A DNA stretch of 64,000 nucleotides, taken from contig NZ_CADFEI010000014.1 in assembly GCF_902833225.1 (NCBI RefSeq), forward strand, positions 62,001 through 126,000, in the 5' to 3' direction. Below are positions 27,257-34,476 of this stretch, in pieces (position 1 is the first letter of the stretch; the number at the start of each line of letters is the position of its first letter). The notes beneath the pieces were generated by a model. The model ran no database searches and was not told the DNA's origin. It worked only from the letters and a program-made list of their open reading frames with translations. Both the position numbers and the translations under genes were made by a program. Source of the stretch: Burkholderia sp. BCC1644. GTDB taxonomy: Bacteria > Pseudomonadota > Gammaproteobacteria > Burkholderiales > Burkholderiaceae.

Positions 27257-28936
27257 TTACGACGACGTGCTCGTCGAGATGACGGCCGGCGCCGGCGCGA
27301 CCGGCGCAGCCGGTGCGGCCTGCTGGTCGACCGTGGCCGGCGGCAATGCCTGGGCCGGGTCGGTCAACGCCGGCATGTCGGCGGGCGGCGCAGCCGGTGC
27401 GGCAGCGGATTCGACCGCTTCGGGCACCTTCGCGTCGGCAGCCGGCATGTCGGCCGGCGCTGCGGCGGCGGCAGGCTGTGCAGCTTCCGGAGCGGGCGCT
27501 TCGACAGCCGCTTGCGGGGCCGGCTCGACAGCCTTTGCGTCGGCTGCCGGCGCCGTGACGACGGCAGCTGCCGGCATCGGTTCGGCAACGGGTTCGCCGG
27601 CGGCCTGCGCTGCGCTGTCAGTCGCGGCCGGCATCGGCTCCGGCGCCTTGTCGGCGACGGGCTGCACAGGCTCGGGGGCCTTCGTGTCGGCAACCGGCTG
27701 GGCGGGCTCGGGGGCCTTCGCGTCGGCTACGGGCTGTGCGGGCTCGGGGGCTTTCGTGTCGGCAACCGGCTGCGCAGGCTCGGGAGCCTTCGTGTCGGCC
27801 ACCGGCGTGGCAGGCGCTTGCGATGCCTTGTCGGCAACCACCGGCGCGGCAATGACGGCCGCGGCCGGCACGGCTGCCATCGCGGCCGCCGGTACGACCG
27901 CTGCTGCGGGCGCGGCGGCAACGGCCGGTGCAGCGGCGACAGCAGGGGCCGCGGCAACCGCGGGCGCTGCTGCTGCCTGCGCAGCCACTGCCGGTGCGGC
28001 TGCGGCAACGGCTGGCGCCGCGACTGCCGGAGCGGCTGCGGCGATTGCCGGCGCTGCGGCGGCCGGAGCAGCGGCAACCGGCGCGACTGCCGGTACCGGG
28101 ACAGGCACCGGGATCGGGACAGGCGCCGCCTGCACCGACGTCGTCTGGATCGGACGCGTCGGCGCGGGAGCCGGTGCGGCCGAACCGAGCGGCGGCAGGC
28201 CCATGCGGTCGCGCACGATCGGGTCGCGATACTTCACGTCGTCGGCGACGGTCGCCTCGACGCTCGGCGCCACGTTCGAGCGCGCGAGCGGCGCGGTCGT
28301 GCCCGGGCACAGATGGCCGGTCGCTTCCACCGCGCGCCGGTTCGCATCGCTCTGGCACAGCAGCGCGAGCGCGACGTCGGTCAGGCCCATCGCACGGAAT
28401 TCACGCGCATCGAGACGCCGGACGCAAGCCTGGTCGACCAGCGTCGTGCCGCCCGTCGCGCCGAACCCCGGGAACGACACGCCGACGCTCACCGAGCCCA
28501 TGCAGGTGTCGGACAGCGTGGTCGTGAGGCCGGGCGCCTGGATCGCCGGGTTGGTCTTGATCGTCTGCGTGCCCGAGTAGTTGACGTTTTCCGATGTCTG
28601 GGTGTTGTACGGGTTGGTGCCTGGCGCGCCGGACGAAGCCAGCGAGCCTACGCTCTGCGGCGTCACGTTCGAGCCGCCGCTCGTGCCGGACGGCATCGTC
28701 ACGTTCACGTTCACGCTCGAATTGCCGCTGCCGCGCACCCCGCTGGAGCTGGTGGCATTGCCGCCGCGCGAGCTCGTGGTGTTCGTGTTCATGCTCGAGC
28801 CGCCGCCCTGGCTGACGGCCGTCGACGACGTCGACGACTGCGCGCTCGAAGTCGAGTCGGCAGTTTGCGCCTGGGCACCGATCGTGGTCATCGCGAACAT
28901 TGCCGCGCATGCCACCTTGATCCTGTTGCTGTTCAT
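27257..28936 (-). CDS. Exported low-complexity protein with Ala/Pro repeat tail
   Basis: 559 residues in four parts. (1) A signal peptide ends TIGAQA|QTAD. (2) A Ser/Thr/Asn/Gly-rich segment covers about 25-115 (SSMNTNTTSSRGGNATSSSG, SSVNVNVTMPSGTSGGSNV). (3) A compact core of about 115-245 has several cysteines (DTCMGSVSVGVSFPGFGA, DQACVRRLDAREFRAMGL, ALLCQSDANRR, GHLCPG). (4) A ~300-residue Ala/Pro/Val tail includes four tandem 12-residue units (VADTKAPEPAQP). The tail resembles periplasm- or wall-spanning linkers; the N-terminal part resembles the other small secreted proteins in this row. A matrix or surface role is inferred. GGAG lies before the ATG. Confidence 0.75.
   Translation of the reverse strand: MNSNRIKVACAAMFAMTTIGAQAQTADSTSSAQSSTSSTAVSQGGGSSMNTNTTSSRGGNATSSSGVRGSGNSSVNVNVTMPSGTSGGSNVTPQSVGSLASSGAPGTNPYNTQTSENVNYSGTQTIKTNPAIQAPGLTTTLSDTCMGSVSVGVSFPGFGATGGTTLVDQACVRRLDAREFRAMGLTDVALALLCQSDANRRAVEATGHLCPGTTAPLARSNVAPSVEATVADDVKYRDPIVRDRMGLPPLGSAAPAPAPTRPIQTTSVQAAPVPIPVPVPVPAVAPVAAAPAAAAPAIAAAAPAVAAPAVAAAAPAVAAQAAAAPAVAAAPAVAAAPAVAAAPAAAVVPAAAMAAVPAAAVIAAPVVADKASQAPATPVADTKAPEPAQPVADTKAPEPAQPVADAKAPEPAQPVADTKAPEPVQPVADKAPEPMPAATDSAAQAAGEPVAEPMPAAAVVTAPAADAKAVEPAPQAAVEAPAPEAAQPAAAAAPADMPAADAKVPEAVESAAAPAAPPADMPALTDPAQALPPATVDQQAAPAAPVAPAPAVISTSTSS
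27628..27801 (-). repeat. 36-bp tandem repeat encoding VADTKAPEPAQP units
   Basis: Four in-frame 36-base units (27658-27801) encode VADTKAPEPAQP with single-residue changes, followed by a shorter degenerate fifth unit. The near-identity at DNA level suggests recent expansion and possible copy-number variation between strains. Confidence 0.8.
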
Positions 28937-28980
28937 TTCACTCTCCGGACGAGGTTAAACCTCCCACCCAGGCAACCGTG

Positions 28981-29262
28981 CTAATTCCCCTGAATGACTT
29001 CAGATTTCGCTGCTTCCCCGAACTGCTTCCAGCCACTGCCCAGCTGGGACCACGAGCCGGCCGACATGCCCTGCCACTGCTGGGCGTCCGGTCCGCCGAT
29101 GGCACTGCCCGACGAAAGCGTTTGTTGTTCTGACGGTTTGGTTGTCTGGTCAGGGTTGTTTGACGTCTGCATAGTCGATTGCACACCATCGGCAGCACGG
29201 TCAGCGCCATACGCCGTCAGAGACGCGAGCATCAGAGCGGCGGCAATCAGGTTCTGCTTCAT
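28981..29262 (-). CDS. Small exported hypothetical protein
   Basis: 93 residues with a signal peptide (MKQNLIAAALMLASLTAYGA|DRAADG). The short mature region is rich in Ser, Gln, Gly and Trp (QTLSSGSAIGGPDAQQWQGM, SWSQLGSGWKQFGEAAKSEV). AAGGAG lies before the ATG. It belongs to the same minus-strand row as its neighbours, with 44- and 72-base gaps. No family is recognised. Small size, secretion and Ser/Gly richness are shared with the two genes upstream. Confidence 0.7.
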   Translation of the reverse strand: MKQNLIAAALMLASLTAYGADRAADGVQSTMQTSNNPDQTTKPSEQQTLSSGSAIGGPDAQQWQGMSAGSWSQLGSGWKQFGEAAKSEVIQGN

Positions 29263-29334
29263 GCCAACTCCTTACGTGACAACAGTGCGGAAAAGAGACC
29301 AGCGTCGCTGGGAAACTGGTCCCCCCACACCAGA

Positions 29335-29925
29335 CTAATGACTGCTCCCGGTCGCGCTCGAGCTGCCCTGGCTTCCGCCCGATGCGGACGGCGAACCGGC
29401 CGGACCGGTACTCCACGCGGTCGACGAGTTGTAGTGATTCGAACCCGTGATCGCAGCCGATCCGCCACTGCCCGTGAGTCCAGCGGCACCCGCGTTGGCA
29501 ATGCCGTTGTCGTTCGCGCCCGTGGCCGTGTAGTGGTTCGCGCCGAGTACGATCGTGGCGGTCACCCCTCCCGACAATGCGTTGGCGTTCTCGTTCGTGC
29601 TGCCGTTTCCGCCGTACGAGCCTGCGGCACCGATACCGCCGCCTGCCGCGAACGCGCCCCCGTTCGTGCCGGAACCGCTGGCCGTCGAGGTCGAGTTGTG
29701 GTTGGCGGACGCCGTGCCGACGGAACCAGCGGGTGTCACGGTACTTCCGGCGCTTGCACCAGCCGTCGACGTCGAATTGCTCGTATAGCTGCCGGAGCCG
29801 ACCAGTACCGACCCGGACACACCCGCGGCAACGGATTGCGTCTGGTTGGTCGTGAACGAACCCGCTGCCAATGCGGCCGACGATAGGACGGTGAGCGCTG
29901 TCGCTAATATGACTTTGGCTTTCAT
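29335..29925 (-). CDS. Secreted Ser/Thr/Asn/Gly/Ala repeat protein
   Basis: 196 residues: a signal peptide (MKAKVILATALTVLSSAALA|AG), then an almost purely Gly/Ala/Ser/Thr/Asn mature chain. An imperfect ~20-30-residue unit recurs, opening with Gly/Ser, an aromatic or His, and an alternating Thr/Asn/Ser strand: GSFTTNQTQS, GSYTSNSTST, ANHNSTSTAS, ANHYTATGAND, SNHYNSSTAW. Such alternating polar strands between Gly-rich turns suit a beta-solenoid or amyloid-like fibre. That fold is inferred from composition only; there is no homology to curli or Fap that I can see. I start at 29925; the upstream frame is not export-like. Confidence 0.72.
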   Translation of the reverse strand: MKAKVILATALTVLSSAALAAGSFTTNQTQSVAAGVSGSVLVGSGSYTSNSTSTAGASAGSTVTPAGSVGTASANHNSTSTASGSGTNGGAFAAGGGIGAAGSYGGNGSTNENANALSGGVTATIVLGANHYTATGANDNGIANAGAAGLTGSGGSAAITGSNHYNSSTAWSTGPAGSPSASGGSQGSSSATGSSH

Positions 29926-30036
29926 AGCAATCCCTTGCTGTGAGGAAGTTCGGCGGTGGCGGAGCCAGGCTCGCCCTGGCGGGGTGAAGCCCGGCATCCG
30001 TACCGCCAGCCAATGACGAACGCTACGCGCCGCGGC

Positions 30037-30360
30037 TTAGTGGTGGAACGTCCAGCCAGTCGAGCCGGCATTCGCGCCGCTGCTGCCGCCAGCCTGTGCG
30101 CCGCCGAAGCCGAAGCCGCCGACGGTCGACGTTTGGGTATGGTTCGTGTACGAGATCGAACCGCTGCCCGGGCCGCCCGCCACTGCGCCGGCTGCGCCGA
30201 GTGCCGAGCCGGAATCGGTCGCGGTGAAATGGCCGAAACCTGCAACCCCGGCCATCGTCTGGCCACCGCTCGACGAGTTGCTGGTGGACACCGTGCCGCT
30301 GGCGGCGAACGCTGCACCCGAAACCGCCAGAACTGCTGCTGCAATCAGAAGCTTCTTCAT
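30037..30360 (-). CDS. Small secreted Ser/Gly/Thr repeat protein (paralogous in style to the next gene)
   Basis: 107 residues with a signal peptide (MKKLLIAAAVLAVSGAAFA|AS) and a mature chain with the same pattern as the 196-residue neighbour: SGTVSTSNSSSGG, GHFTATDSGSALGAAGA, GSISYTNHTQTSTVGGFGFGG, ending TGWTFHH. I start at 30360, where GGAG lies 6 bases upstream; the ATG at 30372 is poorly placed. It is the first gene of the minus-strand row, next to the long AT-rich regulatory gap. A sigma-70-like promoter candidate (TTGGAC, 18 bases, TAGAAT) lies about 150 bases upstream. Confidence 0.72.
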   Translation of the reverse strand: MKKLLIAAAVLAVSGAAFAASGTVSTSNSSSGGQTMAGVAGFGHFTATDSGSALGAAGAVAGGPGSGSISYTNHTQTSTVGGFGFGGAQAGGSSGANAGSTGWTFHH

Positions 30361-30515
30361 GGTCGACTCCATAACGGCGTGAACAGAATGAGCAAGGAAG
30401 ATCGCACGCCATCAACCTTCCCGCCGTGAGCAATCCCAAAAAATTAGGATCACTATCAAAACAAGAAATTATTGTTGGCCGTGAATTCGATATTTTTGTA
30501 ATTTTGGTCAGCCGA

Positions 30516-30545
30516 ATTCTAGTTTCGTGATTTTAAGTTGTCCAA
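30516..30545 (-). promoter_or_regulatory. Candidate sigma-70 promoter for the secreted-protein row
   Basis: On the minus strand TTGGAC (30545-30540) and TAGAAT (30521-30516) are separated by 18 bases. This points to the gene starting at 30360. The surrounding DNA is AT-rich, so chance matches are more likely than elsewhere. Confidence 0.4.
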
Positions 30546-30867
30546 ACTTTATACGTAGGTGTTTTCGATTAATTTTATGATGATTAAATCAATCACCATG
30601 AAACACCTCGATAATGACAACAAGAACGACGCATGCACTTTTACAACCCGCTATTTCCAATACACCGCCCGACGGAATGCCGGCACTCAGCATCCAGTTG
30701 CGGAATCGAAAATAGGCGAATGCATTTAAAACATCAAAAATGCAACACCGTTCAAAATGCGTCCGTTATCCGGGCGATAACAGGCCTGCATGACAGCCAG
30801 TCGGCATGTTTGCTCCCTGAGCGAGCGAAATAGGCTTTCCGGATAATCCGGCCGACAGGCGTTCGAT

Positions 30868-31182
30868 CTAATCCGGCCGGCGCCGGTATTGACCCGGCGC
30901 GATCGAAACTGCCTTGCACGATCGCAGACGAATCGGCGTCAGGCTGTCCGGCACGAACAGTCTGGCCCATGCGGGTGAACTGGATGAGGGCGAGCACCGC
31001 TGTCGTCCGGCCGTCGCGCGCAGCGACAACCGATCCGGCACACGGCGGATGCGGAGCCAGGAAACCAGGCAATGGAATACTCGCGAAGCTGGCACTGCGT
31101 CGCGAGCAACACCCCGATCTTTCCGACTACCCCACCGGTGCGCAAAATACGCGCGGATCAAACTACTGCTTATGGTCTTCAT
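30868..31182 (-). CDS. Short ORF downstream of the leftward sigma-54 leader
   Basis: An ATG exactly 102 bases after the start of the leftward sigma-54 promoter, with GGGGAAACGGCG before it, opens a 104-codon frame (MKTISSSLIRAYFAHRWGSR). The first ~25 residues resemble the start of the 74-residue product at 32219 (AYFAHRWGSRKDR against APFKHQRGCQRNR). Beyond that the frame looks non-coding (Arg/Ser/Pro-rich). It may be a short leader peptide, a decayed paralogue, or only the mRNA leader. The start and leader are the supported part. Confidence 0.35.
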   Translation of the reverse strand: MKTISSSLIRAYFAHRWGSRKDRGVARDAVPASRVFHCLVSWLRIRRVPDRLSLRATAGRQRCSPSSSSPAWARLFVPDSLTPIRLRSCKAVSIAPGQYRRRPD

Positions 31183-31269
31183 CGCCGTTTCCCCGACTGC
31201 TACTGACGAGTTGGTCGCCCCCACATCTTTGTTGCATCGCGTCGACCGCTCGCCGATGCAACCAGTACC

Positions 31270-31284
31270 GCAAGCGGCATGCCA
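31270..31284 (-). promoter_or_regulatory. Sigma-54 promoter, leftward
   Basis: On the minus strand TGGCATGCCGCTTGC fits TGGCACG-N4-TTGC, with GG and GC exactly 10 bases apart. It would start transcription near 31258, towards the secreted-protein row. It differs from the rightward promoter at only one of 15 positions. Confidence 0.75.
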
Positions 31285-32116
31285 CACGTTGTCCCGTCGC
31301 GCATTGCGCGCGGCAGATCGCCGCCACGCCGGGTCATTCCGCCGGAATCGTCATTTTTTGTTTCAGGAATGTATCGCGACAACGATTGCGCACGTGCCCC
31401 GATCATTGAGCGTCGCGAAGCAATACCGCGATTAGACGGACGAATCCGGCCCGTGGACCCTTGCCGGACGGCAAGATGAACGGGTGTTTCAAACTTGAGA
31501 AGCGCGCAGCCGCGCCGGCTGGGCGGGAACCGGCTTTCCACTGACGAACCACGCTTCGCGACGCATGCGACCAGGCTCCGGTCCGAAAAAGAACGAGAAT
31601 CGATTCGCCCTGCGCGCGGCTCCCGGGCCACGCGCGGCGGGCGTCGATGCGCCGCCGGCACGCGCGCGCCCCGATCATCGAAACGAATTTGATTCATCCG
31701 TGAAAATACCGACACGATCACACGACGAAAAATGTTGCCATCCCGGCCGTTACCGGCGTAATAATTAAAACAAATGTAAACACGGAATTCCGACAGGATC
31801 GCAAGCGCAATTTTTCATTCCGGCTCGCGCCACCTTTCACTTCGGAGACATCCTGGCAAGCGATACCTTCGAGAAACATTTTCAAGCATTTATTCGCCTG
31901 ATTCTCATCGATGAAACATGCCGATCAAGCATGCGTTTTACGTTAACAATCTCGTAAAAGCCTGATTTATCGAGCGTTTCGTCGTATCGAATCGCATTGA
32001 TCCGGCGCTCGCCCGGGTCATTCCCCTGTCCCCACGATTCACGCGTGAAACGCCTGCACGCCTGTCGATCGGCGATGGCATCGCCGCGCCCGCGCCCGGC
32101 GGCACTGCGTCGTCCA

Positions 32117-32131
32117 TGGCATGCCGATTGC
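32117..32131 (+). promoter_or_regulatory. Sigma-54 promoter, rightward (exopolysaccharide operon)
   Basis: TGGCATGCCGATTGC fits the -24/-12 consensus, with GG-N10-GC spacing. It lies 102 bases before the small ORF at 32219 and about 320 bases before the UDP-glucuronate decarboxylase gene. A sigma-54 activator gene lies 6 kb to the left. Confidence 0.8.
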
Positions 32132-32218
32132 CTGATGTCCGGCTCTTACCGAGCGGCACGCCACCACACACGCATCACGGGCAGTGCCGCTCGCAATCAG
32201 CGTGTCGGGGAAACGGCG

Positions 32219-32443
32219 ATGAAGATCACCACCGATCGATCGGCGCTCGCGCCGTTCAAGCATCAACGGGGTTGTCAGCGAAACCGGAGCGCCTGTCGCG
32301 GCGCTTCGTCGACATCGGAACAGGCGGACCGGCGCTTGCCGAAACGGTACCCGTGCAGCGGGATGGAGCGCGTGCGCGACGCCGTCGGGCAAATCGACCT
32401 GTGGTTCCTCGACATGCTCGACGAAGGAGACGGCGATGAATGA
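32219..32443 (+). CDS. Small leader protein of the exopolysaccharide operon
   Basis: 74 residues: a basic N-terminal half (MKITTDRSALAPFKHQRGCQ) and an acidic end (VGQIDLWFLDMLDEGDGDE). GGGGAAACGGCG precedes the ATG, and the stop overlaps the decarboxylase start by 8 bases, so it is translationally coupled to it. The TCGGGGAAACGGCGATGAAGA start region recurs at the leftward sigma-54 leader. No family is recognised. It could be a regulatory leader peptide or a small partner of the synthase. The coupling and ribosome binding site favour real translation. Confidence 0.5.
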   Translation: MKITTDRSALAPFKHQRGCQRNRSACRGASSTSEQADRRLPKRYPCSGMERVRDAVGQIDLWFLDMLDEGDGDE

Positions 32444-33443
32444 CCGCGCACCGCTCGAAACGCGCGCCGGTCAGCGCGTGCTGGTGACCGGCGGCGCCGG
32501 CTTTCTCGGCAGCTACGTGTGCGAGCGCCTGGTCATGGAAGGCGCAACGGTCACGTGTGTCGACAGCCTGCTGACGGGGCGCAAGCTCAACATCGCCGAT
32601 CTGAAGGCATCCGGCCGCTTCGAATTCGTGAAGGGCGACGTGTCGCTCGGCCTGCCGCAGCTGCAGGCGGACGAGATCTGGAATCTCGCATGCGCAGCCT
32701 CGCCGCCCACGTACCAGATCGATCCCGTGCACACGATGCTGACAAACGTGCTCGGCATGAACCACTGTCTCGCGCTCGCGCGCAAGACCGGTGCGCGCGT
32801 GTTCCAGGCATCGACCAGCGAAATCTACGGCGACCCCGGCGTGCATCCGCAGACGGAAACCTATCGCGGCAACGTGAACACGATCGGCCCGCGCGCGTGC
32901 TACGACGAAGGCAAGCGTGCAGCCGAGGCGCTGTGCTACGACTACTACCGCACGCACGGCATCGACGTGCGTGTCGCGCGCATCTTCAACACCTATGGTC
33001 CGCGCATGTCGCCACGCGACGGCCGGGTCGTGTCGAACTTCATCGTCGCCGCGCTCAACGGCGAGTCGCTCGAGATCTACGGCGACGGCAGGCAGACGCG
33101 TTCGTTCTGCTTCGTCAGCGACCTGATCGACGGCTTCTTCAGCCTGATGGGCGCCGAGCGCAACGTCGGCACGCCGGTCAACATCGGCAATCCCGGCGAA
33201 TTCACGATGCTCGAGCTGGCGCAGCAAGTGCTCGCGATGACGGGCTCGACATCGGAGATCGTATTCCGGCCGCTGCCGATCGACGACCCGCACCAGCGCA
33301 AGCCCGACATCTCGGTCGCCGCGACCGAGCTCGGCTGGCAACCGGCGATCGATCTCGATGAAGGGTTGCGCCGGACCGTCGACTACTTCAGCCGCGAACT
33401 GTGGCTCGCTCCGGTGCTGCGCCTGACCGGAGCGGTCGCATGA
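32436..33443 (+). CDS. UDP-glucuronate decarboxylase-like NAD-dependent epimerase/dehydratase (UDP-xylose synthase)
   Basis: 335 residues, extended SDR fold. The NAD site is GGAGFLGS (19-26). Catalytic residues are T127/S128 and E129 (ASTSEIYGDP) with Y156 and K160 (YDEGKR). RIFNTYGPRM and GRQTRSFCFVSD contact the UDP-sugar. The close spacing of TSEIYGDP and YDEGKR matches UDP-xylose synthase, which decarboxylates UDP-glucuronate. The required substrate is produced by the Ugd gene two genes downstream. It is cytoplasmic and supplies the synthase encoded at the end of the operon. It overlaps both neighbours by a few bases. Confidence 0.85.
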   Translation: MNDRAPLETRAGQRVLVTGGAGFLGSYVCERLVMEGATVTCVDSLLTGRKLNIADLKASGRFEFVKGDVSLGLPQLQADEIWNLACAASPPTYQIDPVHTMLTNVLGMNHCLALARKTGARVFQASTSEIYGDPGVHPQTETYRGNVNTIGPRACYDEGKRAAEALCYDYYRTHGIDVRVARIFNTYGPRMSPRDGRVVSNFIVAALNGESLEIYGDGRQTRSFCFVSDLIDGFFSLMGAERNVGTPVNIGNPGEFTMLELAQQVLAMTGSTSEIVFRPLPIDDPHQRKPDISVAATELGWQPAIDLDEGLRRTVDYFSRELWLAPVLRLTGAVA

Positions 33444-34429
33444 AAGTGCTCGTGACAGGTGGGGCGGGCTACATCGGCAGCCATACGTGCAAGGCACTCG
33501 CGCAGGCCGGACACGAGCCGATCGCCTACGACAACCTCTCGACCGGCCATTGCGACGCGGTGCGATGGGGGCCGCTCGTCGTCGCCGACATTCTCGACCG
33601 CCAGGCGCTGTCGAAGGCGCTCGCCGCGCACCGGCCCGACGTCGTGATCCATTTCGCCGCACTCGCCTACGTCGGCGAATCCGTGCTCGCGCCCGATCGC
33701 TACTACACGGTCAACGTGGCGGGCGCCTGCACGCTGCTGAGCGCGATGCACGCGGCCGGCGTCGGCAGGATCGTGATGTCGTCGTCGTGCGCGACTTACG
33801 GGATTCCGGACGCGCTGCCGATCTCGGAGCGCACGCCGCAGCAGCCGATCAATCCGTATGGCTTCACGAAGTATGCGATGGAGCGGATGGCCGCCGATTT
33901 CGAGCGCGCGTACGGGCTGAAATGGGTCGCGTTGCGCTACTTCAACGCAGCGGGCGCGGATCCGGACGGCGAGATCGGCGAATGCCACGAGCCTGAAACG
34001 CACGCGCTGCCGCTGGCGATCCGCGCGGCGCTCGGCGCGGGCAACGCATTCCGGGTGATGGGCACCGACTACCCGACGCCCGACGGCTCGGCGATTCGCG
34101 ACTACGTGCACGTGAGCGACCTCGCCGATGCACACGTGAGGGCCACCACCCATCTGTGCGGCGGCGGCGAAAGCGTCGCCCTGAATCTCGGCACCGGCAA
34201 GGGGACTTCCGTGCTCGAGGCGCTGCGCGCCGTCGAGGCCGTGACCGGGCGCCGCGTGCCGACGGTGATGGCCGCGCGCCGCCCGGGCGACCCGCCCGCG
34301 CTGTATGCGGACGCGACGAAGGCCGCGCGCGTGCTCGGCTGGCGGCCGCGCTTCACCGCGATCGAACAGATGGTCGAACACGCCGCGGCATGGCATCGGA
34401 AGGCGCAGCAACTCGAACCCAGCAGCTGA
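33440..34429 (+). CDS. galE: UDP-glucose 4-epimerase
   Basis: 329 residues with the full GalE signature: MKVLVTGGAGYIGSHTCKAL, HFAALAYVGES, the catalytic SSSCATYG and YGFTKYAMERM (Tyr-x3-Lys), and RYFNAAGADPDGEIGE. It interconverts UDP-glucose and UDP-galactose (and sometimes the uronate forms) in the cytoplasm. Its ATG overlaps the decarboxylase stop (ATGA, 33440-33443). In this operon it provides a galacto-configured precursor for the polysaccharide. It is probably not the housekeeping copy, given its place, though this cannot be proved here. Confidence 0.93.
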   Translation: MKVLVTGGAGYIGSHTCKALAQAGHEPIAYDNLSTGHCDAVRWGPLVVADILDRQALSKALAAHRPDVVIHFAALAYVGESVLAPDRYYTVNVAGACTLLSAMHAAGVGRIVMSSSCATYGIPDALPISERTPQQPINPYGFTKYAMERMAADFERAYGLKWVALRYFNAAGADPDGEIGECHEPETHALPLAIRAALGAGNAFRVMGTDYPTPDGSAIRDYVHVSDLADAHVRATTHLCGGGESVALNLGTGKGTSVLEALRAVEAVTGRRVPTVMAARRPGDPPALYADATKAARVLGWRPRFTAIEQMVEHAAAWHRKAQQLEPSS

Positions 34430-34476
34430 GCAGCTCATTACACCCATGTTCTCAAACGCTACCCAGAGGGCTCATC

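Larger units (their letters stand above)
30361..32218. other. 1.9 kb regulatory gap, in part AT-rich
   Basis: No long convincing gene. About 30440-30640 is markedly AT-rich against the rest of the window. The gap holds two divergent sigma-54 promoters (31270-31284 and 32117-32131), their leaders, and one weak minus-strand ORF (30868-31182). CCGGGTCATTCC occurs at 31329-31340 and again at 32013-32024, upstream of the two promoters; this could be an activator site. Confidence 0.6.

Noticed and set aside
27628..28100. Regular repeats that could be taken for a CRISPR or VNTR element
   Set aside because: They are in frame and encode Ala/Pro units of an exported protein; there are no unique spacers between identical palindromic repeats.
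29994..30008. A third sigma-54-like sequence (minus strand, TGGCGGTACGGATGC) before the 196-residue secreted protein gene
   Set aside because: GG-N10-GC spacing fits, but -24 and -12 both deviate (GCGG, ATGC), and the region is a short intergenic gap. Too weak to list as a promoter.
30361..31182. Several short frames in the AT-rich/regulatory gap on both strands
   Set aside because: No ribosome binding sites, low-complexity products, and no consistent codon bias, apart from the start region tied to the sigma-54 leader.
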